Shown: in pieces, positions 1 to 5,246 of the stretch | Position numbering within the stretch: position 1 is the stretch's first letter | Layout of the letters: the number at the start of each line of letters is the position of its first letter | Source of the DNA: Chlorobiota bacterium | GTDB lineage: Bacteria > Bacteroidota > Bacteroidia > Bacteroidales > F082 | Direction: 5' to 3' | NCBI GenBank assembly: GCA_030619415.1 | Contig: JAUXBM010000044.1 | Location: 1-9,666 of the forward strand | DNA: 9,666 nucleotides | The notes under the pieces: model-generated | What the model was told of the DNA's origin: nothing | Seen by the model: the letters and a program-made list of their open reading frames with translations, nothing else | Databases searched by the model: none | Program-made: the position numbers and the translations under genes

Positions 1-811
1 TGTGGAAAATGATTACGAGCGGGTGATGCCATTAACTGGGGGAACAAAGTTTGGTTTTTCTTATCTCTTTCAGCCTTATTTTTCACAACAGTTGGGTGTT
101 TATTCTACCACTAAATTATCGCCCGGAGTGGTTGAAGATTTTCTTCAGGCTGTCCCTTCCCGCTTTAAATACATCGACATAAAACTTAACAGTTATAATA
201 AAACAGATTCAGCCGACCCAAATTTTATTCCCAATAAGAACCATGTCTTAGACCTCATTCATGAATACTCAATAATCGTTGGAAAGTATTCTACGAATAC
301 CAGGCGCAATCTTAAAAAAAGCCAAAAAAATAAATTGAGCTTAATGAAAAATATCAAGCCTGAAACCTTAATTACGCTTTTTAGAGAGAACCGCGGTAAA
401 TCCCTTCGAAAATGGAATAACCTTCATTACGGTATTTTAAAGCGATTAATGTATGCGGCTGTTTATAAAGGAAAAGGTGTGGTTTACGGAGTATTTAATA
501 ACCACAATGAGCTGAATGCATCCGCTTTCTTTATCAGGAATAACAACAGGCTTATTTTCCTTTTTTCGGGAGCTAACGAAGAGGCACGGGAAAATGCAGC
601 GATGACTTATTTAATCAACGGTGTAATTGAAGAACATACACCCAGCCAGATGATTTTGGATTTCGAAGGCTCAAATGATGAAAATCTTGCCCGCTTTTAT
701 CAAGGTTTTGGAGCCAAACAAACAGAATATATGGGGTGGCGAAGAAATAATTTTGCTTTCCCGCTGAAACAGATTTTCAATGCCTATAATTCTGTAAAAA
801 ACAGATCATAA
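1..811 (+). CDS. FemAB/GNAT-like N-acyltransferase, 5'-truncated by window edge
   Basis: This is an open frame from the left edge to a TAA at 809-811, with about 269 residues visible. The visible part begins in a segment containing YLFQPYFSQQLGVYS, which matches the N-terminal domain of Bacteroidetes GNAT/FemAB-like proteins (pattern 'yqPff.QqLGvfs'). A Lys/Arg/Asn-rich helix follows (STNTRRNLKKSQKNK, about residues 97-111). The C-terminal acetyltransferase-like half runs from about 150 to 255, with GVVYGVFNNHNELNASAFFI and a final DFEGSNDENLARFYQGFGA motif typical of the fold. The GTG at 2-4 is in frame but is probably internal, because the family is usually some 50 residues longer at the N terminus. 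Family knowledge suggests transfer of an acyl or aminoacyl group, but the substrate cannot be read from the sequence. The gene appears unrelated to the downstream cluster. Confidence 0.7.
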   Translation, partial: VENDYERVMPLTGGTKFGFSYLFQPYFSQQLGVYSTTKLSPGVVEDFLQAVPSRFKYIDIKLNSYNKTDSADPNFIPNKNHVLDLIHEYSIIVGKYSTNTRRNLKKSQKNKLSLMKNIKPETLITLFRENRGKSLRKWNNLHYGILKRLMYAAVYKGKGVVYGVFNNHNELNASAFFIRNNNRLIFLFSGANEEARENAAMTYLINGVIEEHTPSQMILDFEGSNDENLARFYQGFGAKQTEYMGWRRNNFAFPLKQIFNAYNSVKNRS

Positions 812-836
812 AACTCAGATAAAAACGCTTTTCACT

Positions 837-844
837 TACTTTTG
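837..844 (+). promoter_or_regulatory. Candidate Bacteroidetes -7 promoter box for upp
   Basis: TACTTTTG fits the Bacteroidetes primary-sigma -7 consensus TAnnTTTG and ends 16 bases before the upp ATG. That would give a very short 5' leader. No convincing TTTG -33 box sits about 20 bases upstream, so the call rests on the -7 box and its position. Confidence 0.45.
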
Positions 845-860
845 TGTAAAACACTAAAAC

Positions 861-1514
861 ATGATCAGGGAACTTGGAAAAGAAAATAGCCTGTTTAACC
901 AGTACCTGGCTGAGTTACGTGATGTAAATATACATACTGACAGCCTCCGGTTCAGGAAAAACCTTGAAAGAATGGGGGGGGTTTTTGCATACGAGATCAG
1001 TAAAACTTTTGAATATAATTCCCGGGAGATCACCACACCATTGGGAACTTCAATAATGAACCTGCCGGTTGAACAGCCGGTTTTGGCAACGATACTTCGG
1101 GCAGGATTGCCGCTCCACCAGGGATTGCTAAATTTTTTCGATAAGGCCGACAGCGCATTTGTTTCGGCATACCGTAGATACTCAAAAAACAAAAAATTTA
1201 CAATTAAACTTGATTACATTTCGGCACCGCCTATCACCGACAGGATACTCATTGTCAGCGATTCCATGTTGGCTACCGGTAGCTCGCTAATCGCTTCACT
1301 TAAAGGCTTGCTCGAAAGAGGGAAGCCAAAGCAAATTCATATTGTGGCTGCCCTTGCCTGCGATGAAGGTATTGCCAATGTTAAAAAGAAGTTCTCGACA
1401 AAAAACCTAACCATTTGGCTTGGAGCTATTGATGATGAGCTCACTGCCCGTGCTTATATCGTACCCGGTCTTGGTGATGCGGGCGATCTTGCTTACGGAA
1501 AAAAAGAGGACTAA
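861..1514 (+). CDS. upp: Uracil phosphoribosyltransferase
   Basis: The 217-aa product is near the usual UPRT length of about 208-220. It should convert uracil and PRPP to UMP and pyrophosphate in cytoplasmic pyrimidine salvage. Visible signatures are ATILRAGLPLHQG (residues 76-88, equivalent to the conserved 'vLRAGl' loop), the PRPP-binding loop ILIVSDSMLATGSS (129-142), and the C-terminal uracil-binding motif YIVPGLGDAGDLAYG (199-213). The PRPP loop departs from the usual DPMLATGGS by a Pro-to-Ser and a Gly-to-Ser change, while Asp134, Thr139 and Gly140 remain. The ATG at 861 follows an A-rich leader with no SD and lies just after a TAnnTTTG box, so the gene is probably transcribed separately from the gene before it. 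The family call is firm; activity with the altered loop is inferred. Confidence 0.9.
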   Translation: MIRELGKENSLFNQYLAELRDVNIHTDSLRFRKNLERMGGVFAYEISKTFEYNSREITTPLGTSIMNLPVEQPVLATILRAGLPLHQGLLNFFDKADSAFVSAYRRYSKNKKFTIKLDYISAPPITDRILIVSDSMLATGSSLIASLKGLLERGKPKQIHIVAALACDEGIANVKKKFSTKNLTIWLGAIDDELTARAYIVPGLGDAGDLAYGKKED

Positions 1515-1542
1515 CTAATATGCTGTTTGCCCGGAATACTTG

Positions 1543-1550
1543 TAACTTTG
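1543..1550 (+). promoter_or_regulatory. Candidate Bacteroidetes -7 promoter box for ABC permease
   Basis: TAACTTTG matches TAnnTTTG and lies 24 bases upstream of the permease ATG. A TTTG occurs at 1526-1529, but a 13-base spacer is shorter than the usual 19-21, so the -33 assignment is weak. Confidence 0.4.
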
Positions 1551-1574
1551 AACAGTTGAGGACGAACTAATAAA

Positions 1575-2828
1575 ATGCAACGGAATACACGCTTAATAAA
1601 GGAAAATTTAAAAATCTCTTTACAGTCGATAAAGAGCCATTTGTTGCGTACCATCTTAACCATCCTCATTATTTCTTTTGGTATCATGGCCCTGGTGGGC
1701 ATTCTTACCGCGATTGATGCCATCGAAAACTCCCTGACAAGTAATTTTGCAATGATGGGTTCCAACACTTTTAATATTATGAACAAGGGGCTCAGGGTTC
1801 ATATTGGAGGTAAACGAACCAATCCGAAAGAGTTTCGCTTTATTGACTATCGCCAGGCTATGGACTTTAAAGATGAGTTTGATTTCCCGGCTGTTACTTC
1901 CGCATGGACTTATAGCAGTGCCGGTACAGCTACCCTGAAGTTTGGATCAGAAAAGACAAACCCGAACATTTCGGTAATGGGGACCGATGAAAATTATTTT
2001 GCAACATCAGGGCAGGAAATTGGGAAAGGACGTGCATTTTCAGCGCATGAAATGCAGAATGGCAGCCATGTGGTCATAATTGGGAGCGAAATATCAAATA
2101 AGTTATTTACCAGTAAGGTGGATCCAATTGGTAAAGTTATCTCTATCGGGGCGGGCAAGTATAAGGTGATTGGCGTATTGAAAGAAAAAGGCTCCGCTAT
2201 TGGTTTTAGTGGTGACCGGTCATGCTTTGTGCCGATTGGAAATGTGAGGCAATATTTCTCCTATCCAAATATGAATTATAAGATCAGTATCATGGTGAGC
2301 GATCCCGATATGATGGAAGCAGCCATCGGTGAGGCCACCGGTGTTTTCCGGAAGATCCGCAAGGACAGGGTAGGTGACGAAGATTCATTCGCCATAATAA
2401 AAAGTGATAATGTAGCCAATATACTTATCAGCTTAACCAGTAAACTGCAAGTTGGGGCAACAATAATTGGACTGATTACTCTGCTTGGGGCTGCCATTGG
2501 TTTGATGAATATTATGTTGGTTTCGGTAACGGAGCGGACCAGGGAAATTGGAATTCGAAAAGCAGTGGGCGCTCGCCGACGCACCATCCGAAACCAGTTT
2601 CTGGCCGAGGCCATAGTTATCGCCCAAATTGGCGGTATCCTTGGTGTTATTATCGGGATATTTATCGGTAATATTATTTCAATGATTACTGATAGTCCAT
2701 TTATTATTCCCTGGCCATGGATTATATTGGGGATTGTACTCTGCTTTATAGTAGCCCTTCTTTCAGGAATTATCCCCGCCAACAAAGCCGCCAAACTCGA
2801 CCCGATTGAATCGTTGAGATGGGAGTAA
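1575..2828 (+). CDS. MacB/FtsX-type ABC transporter permease
   Basis: The 417-aa inner-membrane protein has the four-helix MacB layout. TM1 is at about residues 25-47, followed by a large extracytoplasmic MacB_PCD domain (about 50-285). Three C-terminal helices lie near 293-316, 344-371 and 379-401. The cytoplasmic coupling segment ERTREIGIRKAVGARRR (320-336) and the ending ANKAAKLDPIESLRWE are hallmarks of the FtsX/MacB permease family, which couples cytoplasmic ATP hydrolysis to mechanical work on periplasmic partners, such as export of lipoproteins, peptides or drugs. No ATPase or membrane-fusion partner is adjacent, so its partner must be encoded elsewhere, or upstream genes could have been rearranged. 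The ATG at 1575 lacks an SD. Family is sure; substrate unknown. Confidence 0.88.
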   Translation: MQRNTRLIKENLKISLQSIKSHLLRTILTILIISFGIMALVGILTAIDAIENSLTSNFAMMGSNTFNIMNKGLRVHIGGKRTNPKEFRFIDYRQAMDFKDEFDFPAVTSAWTYSSAGTATLKFGSEKTNPNISVMGTDENYFATSGQEIGKGRAFSAHEMQNGSHVVIIGSEISNKLFTSKVDPIGKVISIGAGKYKVIGVLKEKGSAIGFSGDRSCFVPIGNVRQYFSYPNMNYKISIMVSDPDMMEAAIGEATGVFRKIRKDRVGDEDSFAIIKSDNVANILISLTSKLQVGATIIGLITLLGAAIGLMNIMLVSVTERTREIGIRKAVGARRRTIRNQFLAEAIVIAQIGGILGVIIGIFIGNIISMITDSPFIIPWPWIILGIVLCFIVALLSGIIPANKAAKLDPIESLRWE

Positions 2829-2935
2829 GAAACAGAATAACCTGTTGACCCAATTACTCTAAATCCTTACATAAGTTTACCCTTTATTATTAATCCTGAA
2901 ATTGATCTTGTTATTAAAAAAAAAATAGATTTTTC

Positions 2936-2966
2936 TTGCATAATGCACATATGTGCATTATATTTG
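2936..2966 (+). promoter_or_regulatory. Promoter of the metal/Fe-S cluster (-33 TTG, -7 TATATTTG)
   Basis: TATATTTG at 2959-2966 is an exact TAnnTTTG -7 box. CTTG with TTG at 2936-2938 lies 20 bases upstream, a good -33 match. A run of ten A residues (2916-2925) precedes it and may act as an UP-like or bent segment. Initiation would fall around 2973, giving a leader of about 20 nt before the DUF134 ATG at 2993. This is the best-formed promoter in the window. Confidence 0.65.
2940..2961. promoter_or_regulatory. Perfect 22-bp palindrome, putative operator
   Basis: The half-site ATAATGCACAT is followed directly by its exact reverse complement, with no spacer. The site fills the -33/-7 spacer and overlaps the first bases of the -7 box, the classic place for a repressor to block initiation. 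It lies 31 bases ahead of the gene for an HTH protein (DUF134), so autoregulation is the simplest inference. The core TGCA-N6-TGCA symmetry suits a dimeric HTH protein. Confidence 0.65.
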
Positions 2967-2992
2967 CAGAATATTTATGAATTACAATTGAT

Positions 2993-3460
2993 ATGCCCCG
3001 ACCGAAAAATAATCGAATAGTCCACGAACCTCCCATATTTACGGAGTTTAAACCGGCTGGGGTTCCGGCTACCGGCTTAAAGCAGGTGTTGCTTAGCCTT
3101 GATGAGTTTGAAGCGATGCGACTGGCCGATTTTATTGGCATGTCGCACGAAGAGGCAGCTGACGAAATGGGGATATCACGGTCTACTTTTAGCCGGTTAA
3201 TCGAAAAATCGAGAAAGAAAATTGCCGAGTTTATTTTCCAGGGCAGGTTGCTGACAATTGATGGTGGCAACATTCATTTTCGCAAAAATATTATACAATG
3301 TTCCGAATGCGGGTATATGTTCAAAATAAATATTGATTCACCGATGACCGAATGTCCGGAATGCCATTCAAAAAACTTATTGAACCTGGCCGGTGGATTT
3401 GGGCATGGCGAATGTTGCAGAGAGAGAAACTTTAATCATAAACATAAAAAAAGGAGGTGA
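2993..3460 (+). CDS. DUF134/UPF0251 family HTH regulator with C-terminal zinc ribbon
   Basis: The 155-aa protein begins MPRPKNNR and contains the UPF0251 landmarks FKPAGVP (19-25), LSLDEFEAMRLADF (34-47) and an HTH at about 51-74 (SHEEAADEMGISRSTFSRLI), related to sigma-70 region 4. The conserved domain ends at TIDGG (88-92). Beyond it is an extension with a likely zinc ribbon, Cys103-x2-Cys106 and Cys121-x2-Cys124. A Cys141-Cys142 pair and a His/Lys/Arg-rich tail follow. Members commonly sit beside Nitro_FeMo-Co and MinD-ferredoxin genes, as here. The inferred role is a DNA-binding regulator of the downstream cluster, possibly sensing metal or redox state through the cysteines. It is the first gene after the palindromic operator. 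Its last codons (Lys-Lys-Arg-Arg-stop) overlap the SD of the next gene, suggesting translational coupling. Confidence 0.9.
   Translation: MPRPKNNRIVHEPPIFTEFKPAGVPATGLKQVLLSLDEFEAMRLADFIGMSHEEAADEMGISRSTFSRLIEKSRKKIAEFIFQGRLLTIDGGNIHFRKNIIQCSECGYMFKINIDSPMTECPECHSKNLLNLAGGFGHGECCRERNFNHKHKKRR
3451..3460 (+). promoter_or_regulatory. Near-perfect Shine-Dalgarno for DUF5320 gene
   Basis: AAGGAGGTGA is complementary to the 16S rRNA 3' end over essentially its whole length and ends two bases before the ATG at 3463. Its GGAGG is followed by a 5-base spacer. It decides the start: ATG 3463, not the in-frame GTG at 3457, which lies inside the SD. It overlaps the 3' end of the DUF134 gene. Such SDs are uncommon in Bacteroidota, and most genes in this window lack one. 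Confidence 0.75.
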
Positions 3461-3462
3461 TT

Positions 3463-3759
3463 ATGCCACGAGGTGACAGAACCGGTCCTTTGGGGTCAGG
3501 CCCAATGACCGGCAGGCGCATGGGAAATTGCGCAGAAAATGAAAATGCCAATGCAGGTTTTGGATTTGGACGAGGTTTTTTCGGAAGAGCCTGGGGAAGA
3601 GGTCAGGGTGCCGGTTATCGCCGGGGGTTTGGTTTTTTTCAACGTAGTGATGATTTTGATCTGAACGATGAAAATTCGATTGGTGTAGAAATCAAAACCA
3701 TGAAAAGCAGGTTGTCTTTTTTAGAAAAACTCCTTATCAAAAACAAAACAGCTGATTAG
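3463..3759 (+). CDS. DUF5320 family Gly/Arg-rich small protein
   Basis: The 98-aa product opens with MPRGDRTGPLGSGPMTGRRMGNC, the diagnostic DUF5320 start (MPRGDgTGP.G.GPMTGR..G.C). A Gly/Phe/Arg-rich low-complexity middle follows (about residues 31-60, with repeats such as GFGRGFFGR and GYRRGFGFF), then an acidic patch (63-70). A short amphipathic C-terminal helix (about 75-92, IKTMKSRLSFLEKLL) could form a coiled coil. Cys23 is the only cysteine. The function is unknown. The family is found repeatedly beside Nitro_FeMo-Co and MinD-ferredoxin genes, which supports a shared process but no specific reaction. The ATG is chosen from the SD at 3451-3460 and the conserved N terminus. It is probably translationally coupled to the DUF134 gene, whose TGA is at 3458-3460. 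Confidence 0.85.
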   Translation: MPRGDRTGPLGSGPMTGRRMGNCAENENANAGFGFGRGFFGRAWGRGQGAGYRRGFGFFQRSDDFDLNDENSIGVEIKTMKSRLSFLEKLLIKNKTAD

Positions 3760-3765
3760 CACTTT

Positions 3766-3799
3766 AACCATTTCCGTGAATGTCTTCGCGGAAATGGTT
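3766..3799 (+). terminator. 15-bp stem hairpin between DUF5320 and zinc-ribbon genes
   Basis: AACCATTTCCGTGAA (3766-3780) pairs with TTCGCGGAAATGGTT (3785-3799) across a TGTC loop, with a single G-U wobble. It starts six bases after the DUF5320 stop. The 3' flank is not a clean T-run (TGATTAAGAC), so it is a weak intrinsic terminator at best. It may be an attenuator or an mRNA-stabilising or processing element. It would make the DUF134-DUF5320 pair a more highly expressed leader segment than the genes beyond. Confidence 0.6.
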
Positions 3800-3838
3800 T
3801 GATTAAGACAAAAAAACAAACCTATAAATAGTAGAATA

Positions 3839-4057
3839 ATGAATCAATCAGGAGAATTTACCCCGGGTGGGGGCAGAGGACTCGGCCGCGGTGGCGGAAG
3901 AGGCCGGAACAAAGGTGGTGCTTTTGGCGTTGGCGGATATTGCGTTTGTGCAAAATGTGGAGAAAAACAAGCTCATCGTACAGGTGAAAAATGCACCACA
4001 ATCAAATGTCCAAAGTGTGGGCACACGATGATTAGAGAGGAATTACTTAATAAATAA
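3839..4057 (+). CDS. Small Gly-rich zinc-ribbon protein
   Basis: The 72-aa protein has two parts. Residues 1-33 are almost wholly Gly/Arg (GGGRGLGRGGGRGR at 10-23). Residues 35-62 form a compact Cys-rich module: Cys35, Cys37, Cys40, His46, Cys52, Cys57 and Cys60, with CAKCG and CPKCG knuckles as in rubredoxin-like zinc ribbons. It ends in an acidic helix (MIREELLNK). I recall similar modules (CVCPxCG...C..xxCPKCGxxM) downstream of DUF5320-type N termini in anaerobes. This gene and its upstream neighbour may therefore be a split or duplicated form of one architecture. The likely role is metal (Zn or Fe) binding, possibly also RNA- or protein-binding through the RG-rich part. The start is ATG 3839 after an A/T-rich leader without SD. 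The reaction is unknown. Confidence 0.75.
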   Translation: MNQSGEFTPGGGRGLGRGGGRGRNKGGAFGVGGYCVCAKCGEKQAHRTGEKCTTIKCPKCGHTMIREELLNK

Positions 4058-4062
4058 AAAAA

Positions 4063-4068
4063 AGGAGG
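4063..4068 (+). promoter_or_regulatory. Consensus Shine-Dalgarno for cupin gene
   Basis: AGGAGG is preceded by an A-run and lies 8 bases upstream of the ATG at 4077, which is ideal SD geometry. Like the site at 3451-3460, it contrasts with the SD-less leaders of most neighbours. Confidence 0.7.
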
Positions 4069-4076
4069 AAAACACA

Positions 4077-4403
4077 ATGAAAAAATTAACAAATTTATTT
4101 GATGATGCCCATTGGGAAGACGCAAAAGAATATCCTGATGGAACAAAACAAAAAGTGCTGCGGGATGATGACAACAATGGCAAAACAGTTTTGCTTAAAC
4201 TACCGGCAGGGTTTCATATGGCCCCGCATTCACATATAACAACAGAACAGCATTTTGTTCTTGACGGGCAATATACCAGCGATGGTGTGACATATTCGAA
4301 AGGTACATACCAGATTTATTTTTCGCATGAGGAGCATGGACCGTTTGAATCGAAAACAGGCGCTTTGATTTTGGTTGTTTGGGATCCTTTTGAGAAGAAT
4401 TAA
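4077..4403 (+). CDS. Small single-domain cupin protein
   Basis: The 108-aa protein is a minimal beta-barrel cupin. Motif 1 is at residues 45-66 (G45, H51-x-H53, E57, G64), close to the classic G-x5-H-x-H-x3,4-E-x6-G. Motif 2 is around 76-89 (GTYQIYFSHEEHGPF), where His84 or His87 would complete a three-His/one-Glu metal site. No signal peptide is present, so it is cytoplasmic. The layout resembles ChrR-type and anti-sigma-linked cupins, but the C-terminal and N-terminal partner domains of ChrR are absent. Small cupins can be metal-dependent enzymes or ligand/oxidant sensors, and which applies here cannot be told. It lies between the zinc-ribbon and NifX-like genes with 19- and 33-base gaps, so co-transcription is likely. 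Confidence 0.8.
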   Translation: MKKLTNLFDDAHWEDAKEYPDGTKQKVLRDDDNNGKTVLLKLPAGFHMAPHSHITTEQHFVLDGQYTSDGVTYSKGTYQIYFSHEEHGPFESKTGALILVVWDPFEKN

Positions 4404-4436
4404 TCATTGCATGATATCAAACTTTAAATTTTAAAA

Positions 4437-4775
4437 ATGAAGAAATTATTTGCCGTACCAACAATTAATGAAAAACTGTGTGCCCATTTCGGTCATTGTG
4501 AACAGTTTGCAGTGATTGAAACAGAAAATCAAAATATCTTAAATATTGAATACCTCAGGCCCCCTGTTCATCAGCCCGGAACTTATCCCAGGTTTTTGGC
4601 GGGAAAGGGTGTAAGCACAATTATCTCAGGAGGTATGGGAATGAAAGCCCAGGAAATTTTTTCCCAGAATAATATTGAGGTTTTTATGGGAATCAATTCA
4701 GAAAACCCTGAGAAACTGGTGGAACAATATTTAAATGATCAACTTAAAAGTGGTGATAACCTGTGTGACCATTAA
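4437..4775 (+). CDS. NifX/ORP-like Nitro_FeMo-Co family protein (Cys/His-containing)
   Basis: The 112-aa product is a single dinitrogenase iron-molybdenum cofactor domain with an RNase H-like fold. Characteristic segments are MKKLFAVPTINEKLCAHFGHCEQF (Cys15, His17, His20 and Cys21 forming the metal-facing loop), the RFLAGKGVSTIISGGMG stretch (residues 52-68) and IEVFMG (80-85). A short tail carries Cys110 and His112. Family members bind metal-sulfur clusters: NifX/NafY carry FeMo-co precursors, and ORP of Desulfovibrio holds a Mo-Cu-S cluster. No nitrogenase genes are present, so the cofactor is probably not FeMo-co. The start at 4437 lacks an SD. The inferred role is carrier or scaffold for a metal-sulfur cofactor handed on by the IscU-like and MinD-ferredoxin neighbours. 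Confidence 0.88.
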   Translation: MKKLFAVPTINEKLCAHFGHCEQFAVIETENQNILNIEYLRPPVHQPGTYPRFLAGKGVSTIISGGMGMKAQEIFSQNNIEVFMGINSENPEKLVEQYLNDQLKSGDNLCDH

Positions 4776-4850
4776 AATGGATTTAATATGAGCCTGCTAT
4801 TGCAGTATTGAAGAGAAATTTTTGCTCCGAAGATCTGAGATTTAATAAAA

Positions 4851-5246
4851 ATGAATGAACTACTAAAAAAATCTGGTTTTTCACAAAGGGCGATTGAATA
4901 CTACACGAAAAAAACAAATGTTGGTAAAATAGAAAATCCCAGTGTTTCTTTTTCTTATACGGGACATTGTGGTGATACTATGAAAATTTATCTAAAAATT
5001 GATTCTGATATAATAACCGGGGCAAAATTTGAAGCAACAGGATGTGCTGGTGCTTTTTCGGCGGGTTCAGCACTTATGGAAATAGTGAAAGGGAGAAGTA
5101 TAATGGAAGCAGAGAAAATAAGTGAAGAAAATATAATCGGGCATCTTGGGGGTGTGCCTGAAACCAAGATTGATTGTGTTTATTTAGCCAAGAGGTCTTT
5201 TGAAGAAACACTCAAATTGTTTAAGGATACAAGACTCAATAGCTAA
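4851..5246 (+). CDS. IscU/NifU-N-like iron-sulfur scaffold protein
   Basis: The 131-aa protein matches the IscU fold, with three cluster-ligand cysteines in the expected spacing: Cys40 in GHCGDTMKIYL (with the conserved Asp42 two residues on), Cys65 in ATGCAGAFSAGS, and Cys109 in KIDCVYLAKRSFEETL. The N-terminal YYTKKTNVGKIENPS corresponds to the 'NPrNvG.l' region. The His that normally precedes the third Cys (HC) is replaced by Asp108. Known family members assemble [2Fe-2S]/[4Fe-4S] clusters with a cysteine desulfurase. No IscS/SufS is encoded here, so the sulfur may come from elsewhere, possibly from sulfide. The TAA stop at 5244-5246 abuts the next ATG, giving tight coupling with the first MinD-ferredoxin gene. 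This suggests a dedicated scaffold for this operon rather than the housekeeping IscU. Confidence 0.88.
   Translation: MNELLKKSGFSQRAIEYYTKKTNVGKIENPSVSFSYTGHCGDTMKIYLKIDSDIITGAKFEATGCAGAFSAGSALMEIVKGRSIMEAEKISEENIIGHLGGVPETKIDCVYLAKRSFEETLKLFKDTRLNS

Noticed and set aside
2..4. GTG at the left edge as a true start for the acyltransferase
   Set aside because: The homologous family has additional N-terminal sequence, and there is no room upstream to judge a start. Treated as a truncated gene.
2276..2794. Long minus-strand open frame opposite the permease
   Set aside because: It is antisense to a clear permease gene and shows no recognisable family. The same applies to the other minus-strand frames of 60-170 codons in the window.
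2829..2900. Terminator after the permease gene
   Set aside because: The only inverted repeat (AACAG...CTGTT) has a 5-bp stem and no T-run. Termination must occur here or by another mechanism, but the sequence does not show it.
3457..3462. In-frame GTG start six bases upstream of the DUF5320 ATG
   Set aside because: The GTG lies inside the SD sequence itself, and the family N terminus is MPRGD, which fits ATG 3463.
4406..4418. ATCAT-TGC-ATGAT inverted repeat after the cupin gene
   Set aside because: A five-base arm in AT-rich DNA is expected by chance, and it shares no extended match with the 2940-2961 palindrome.
4794..4805. CTGC/GCAG mini-hairpin between the NifX-like and IscU-like genes
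   Set aside because: Only four base pairs and no T-run. The 75-base gap otherwise shows only a one-mismatch TAnnTTTG-like box, too weak to call.
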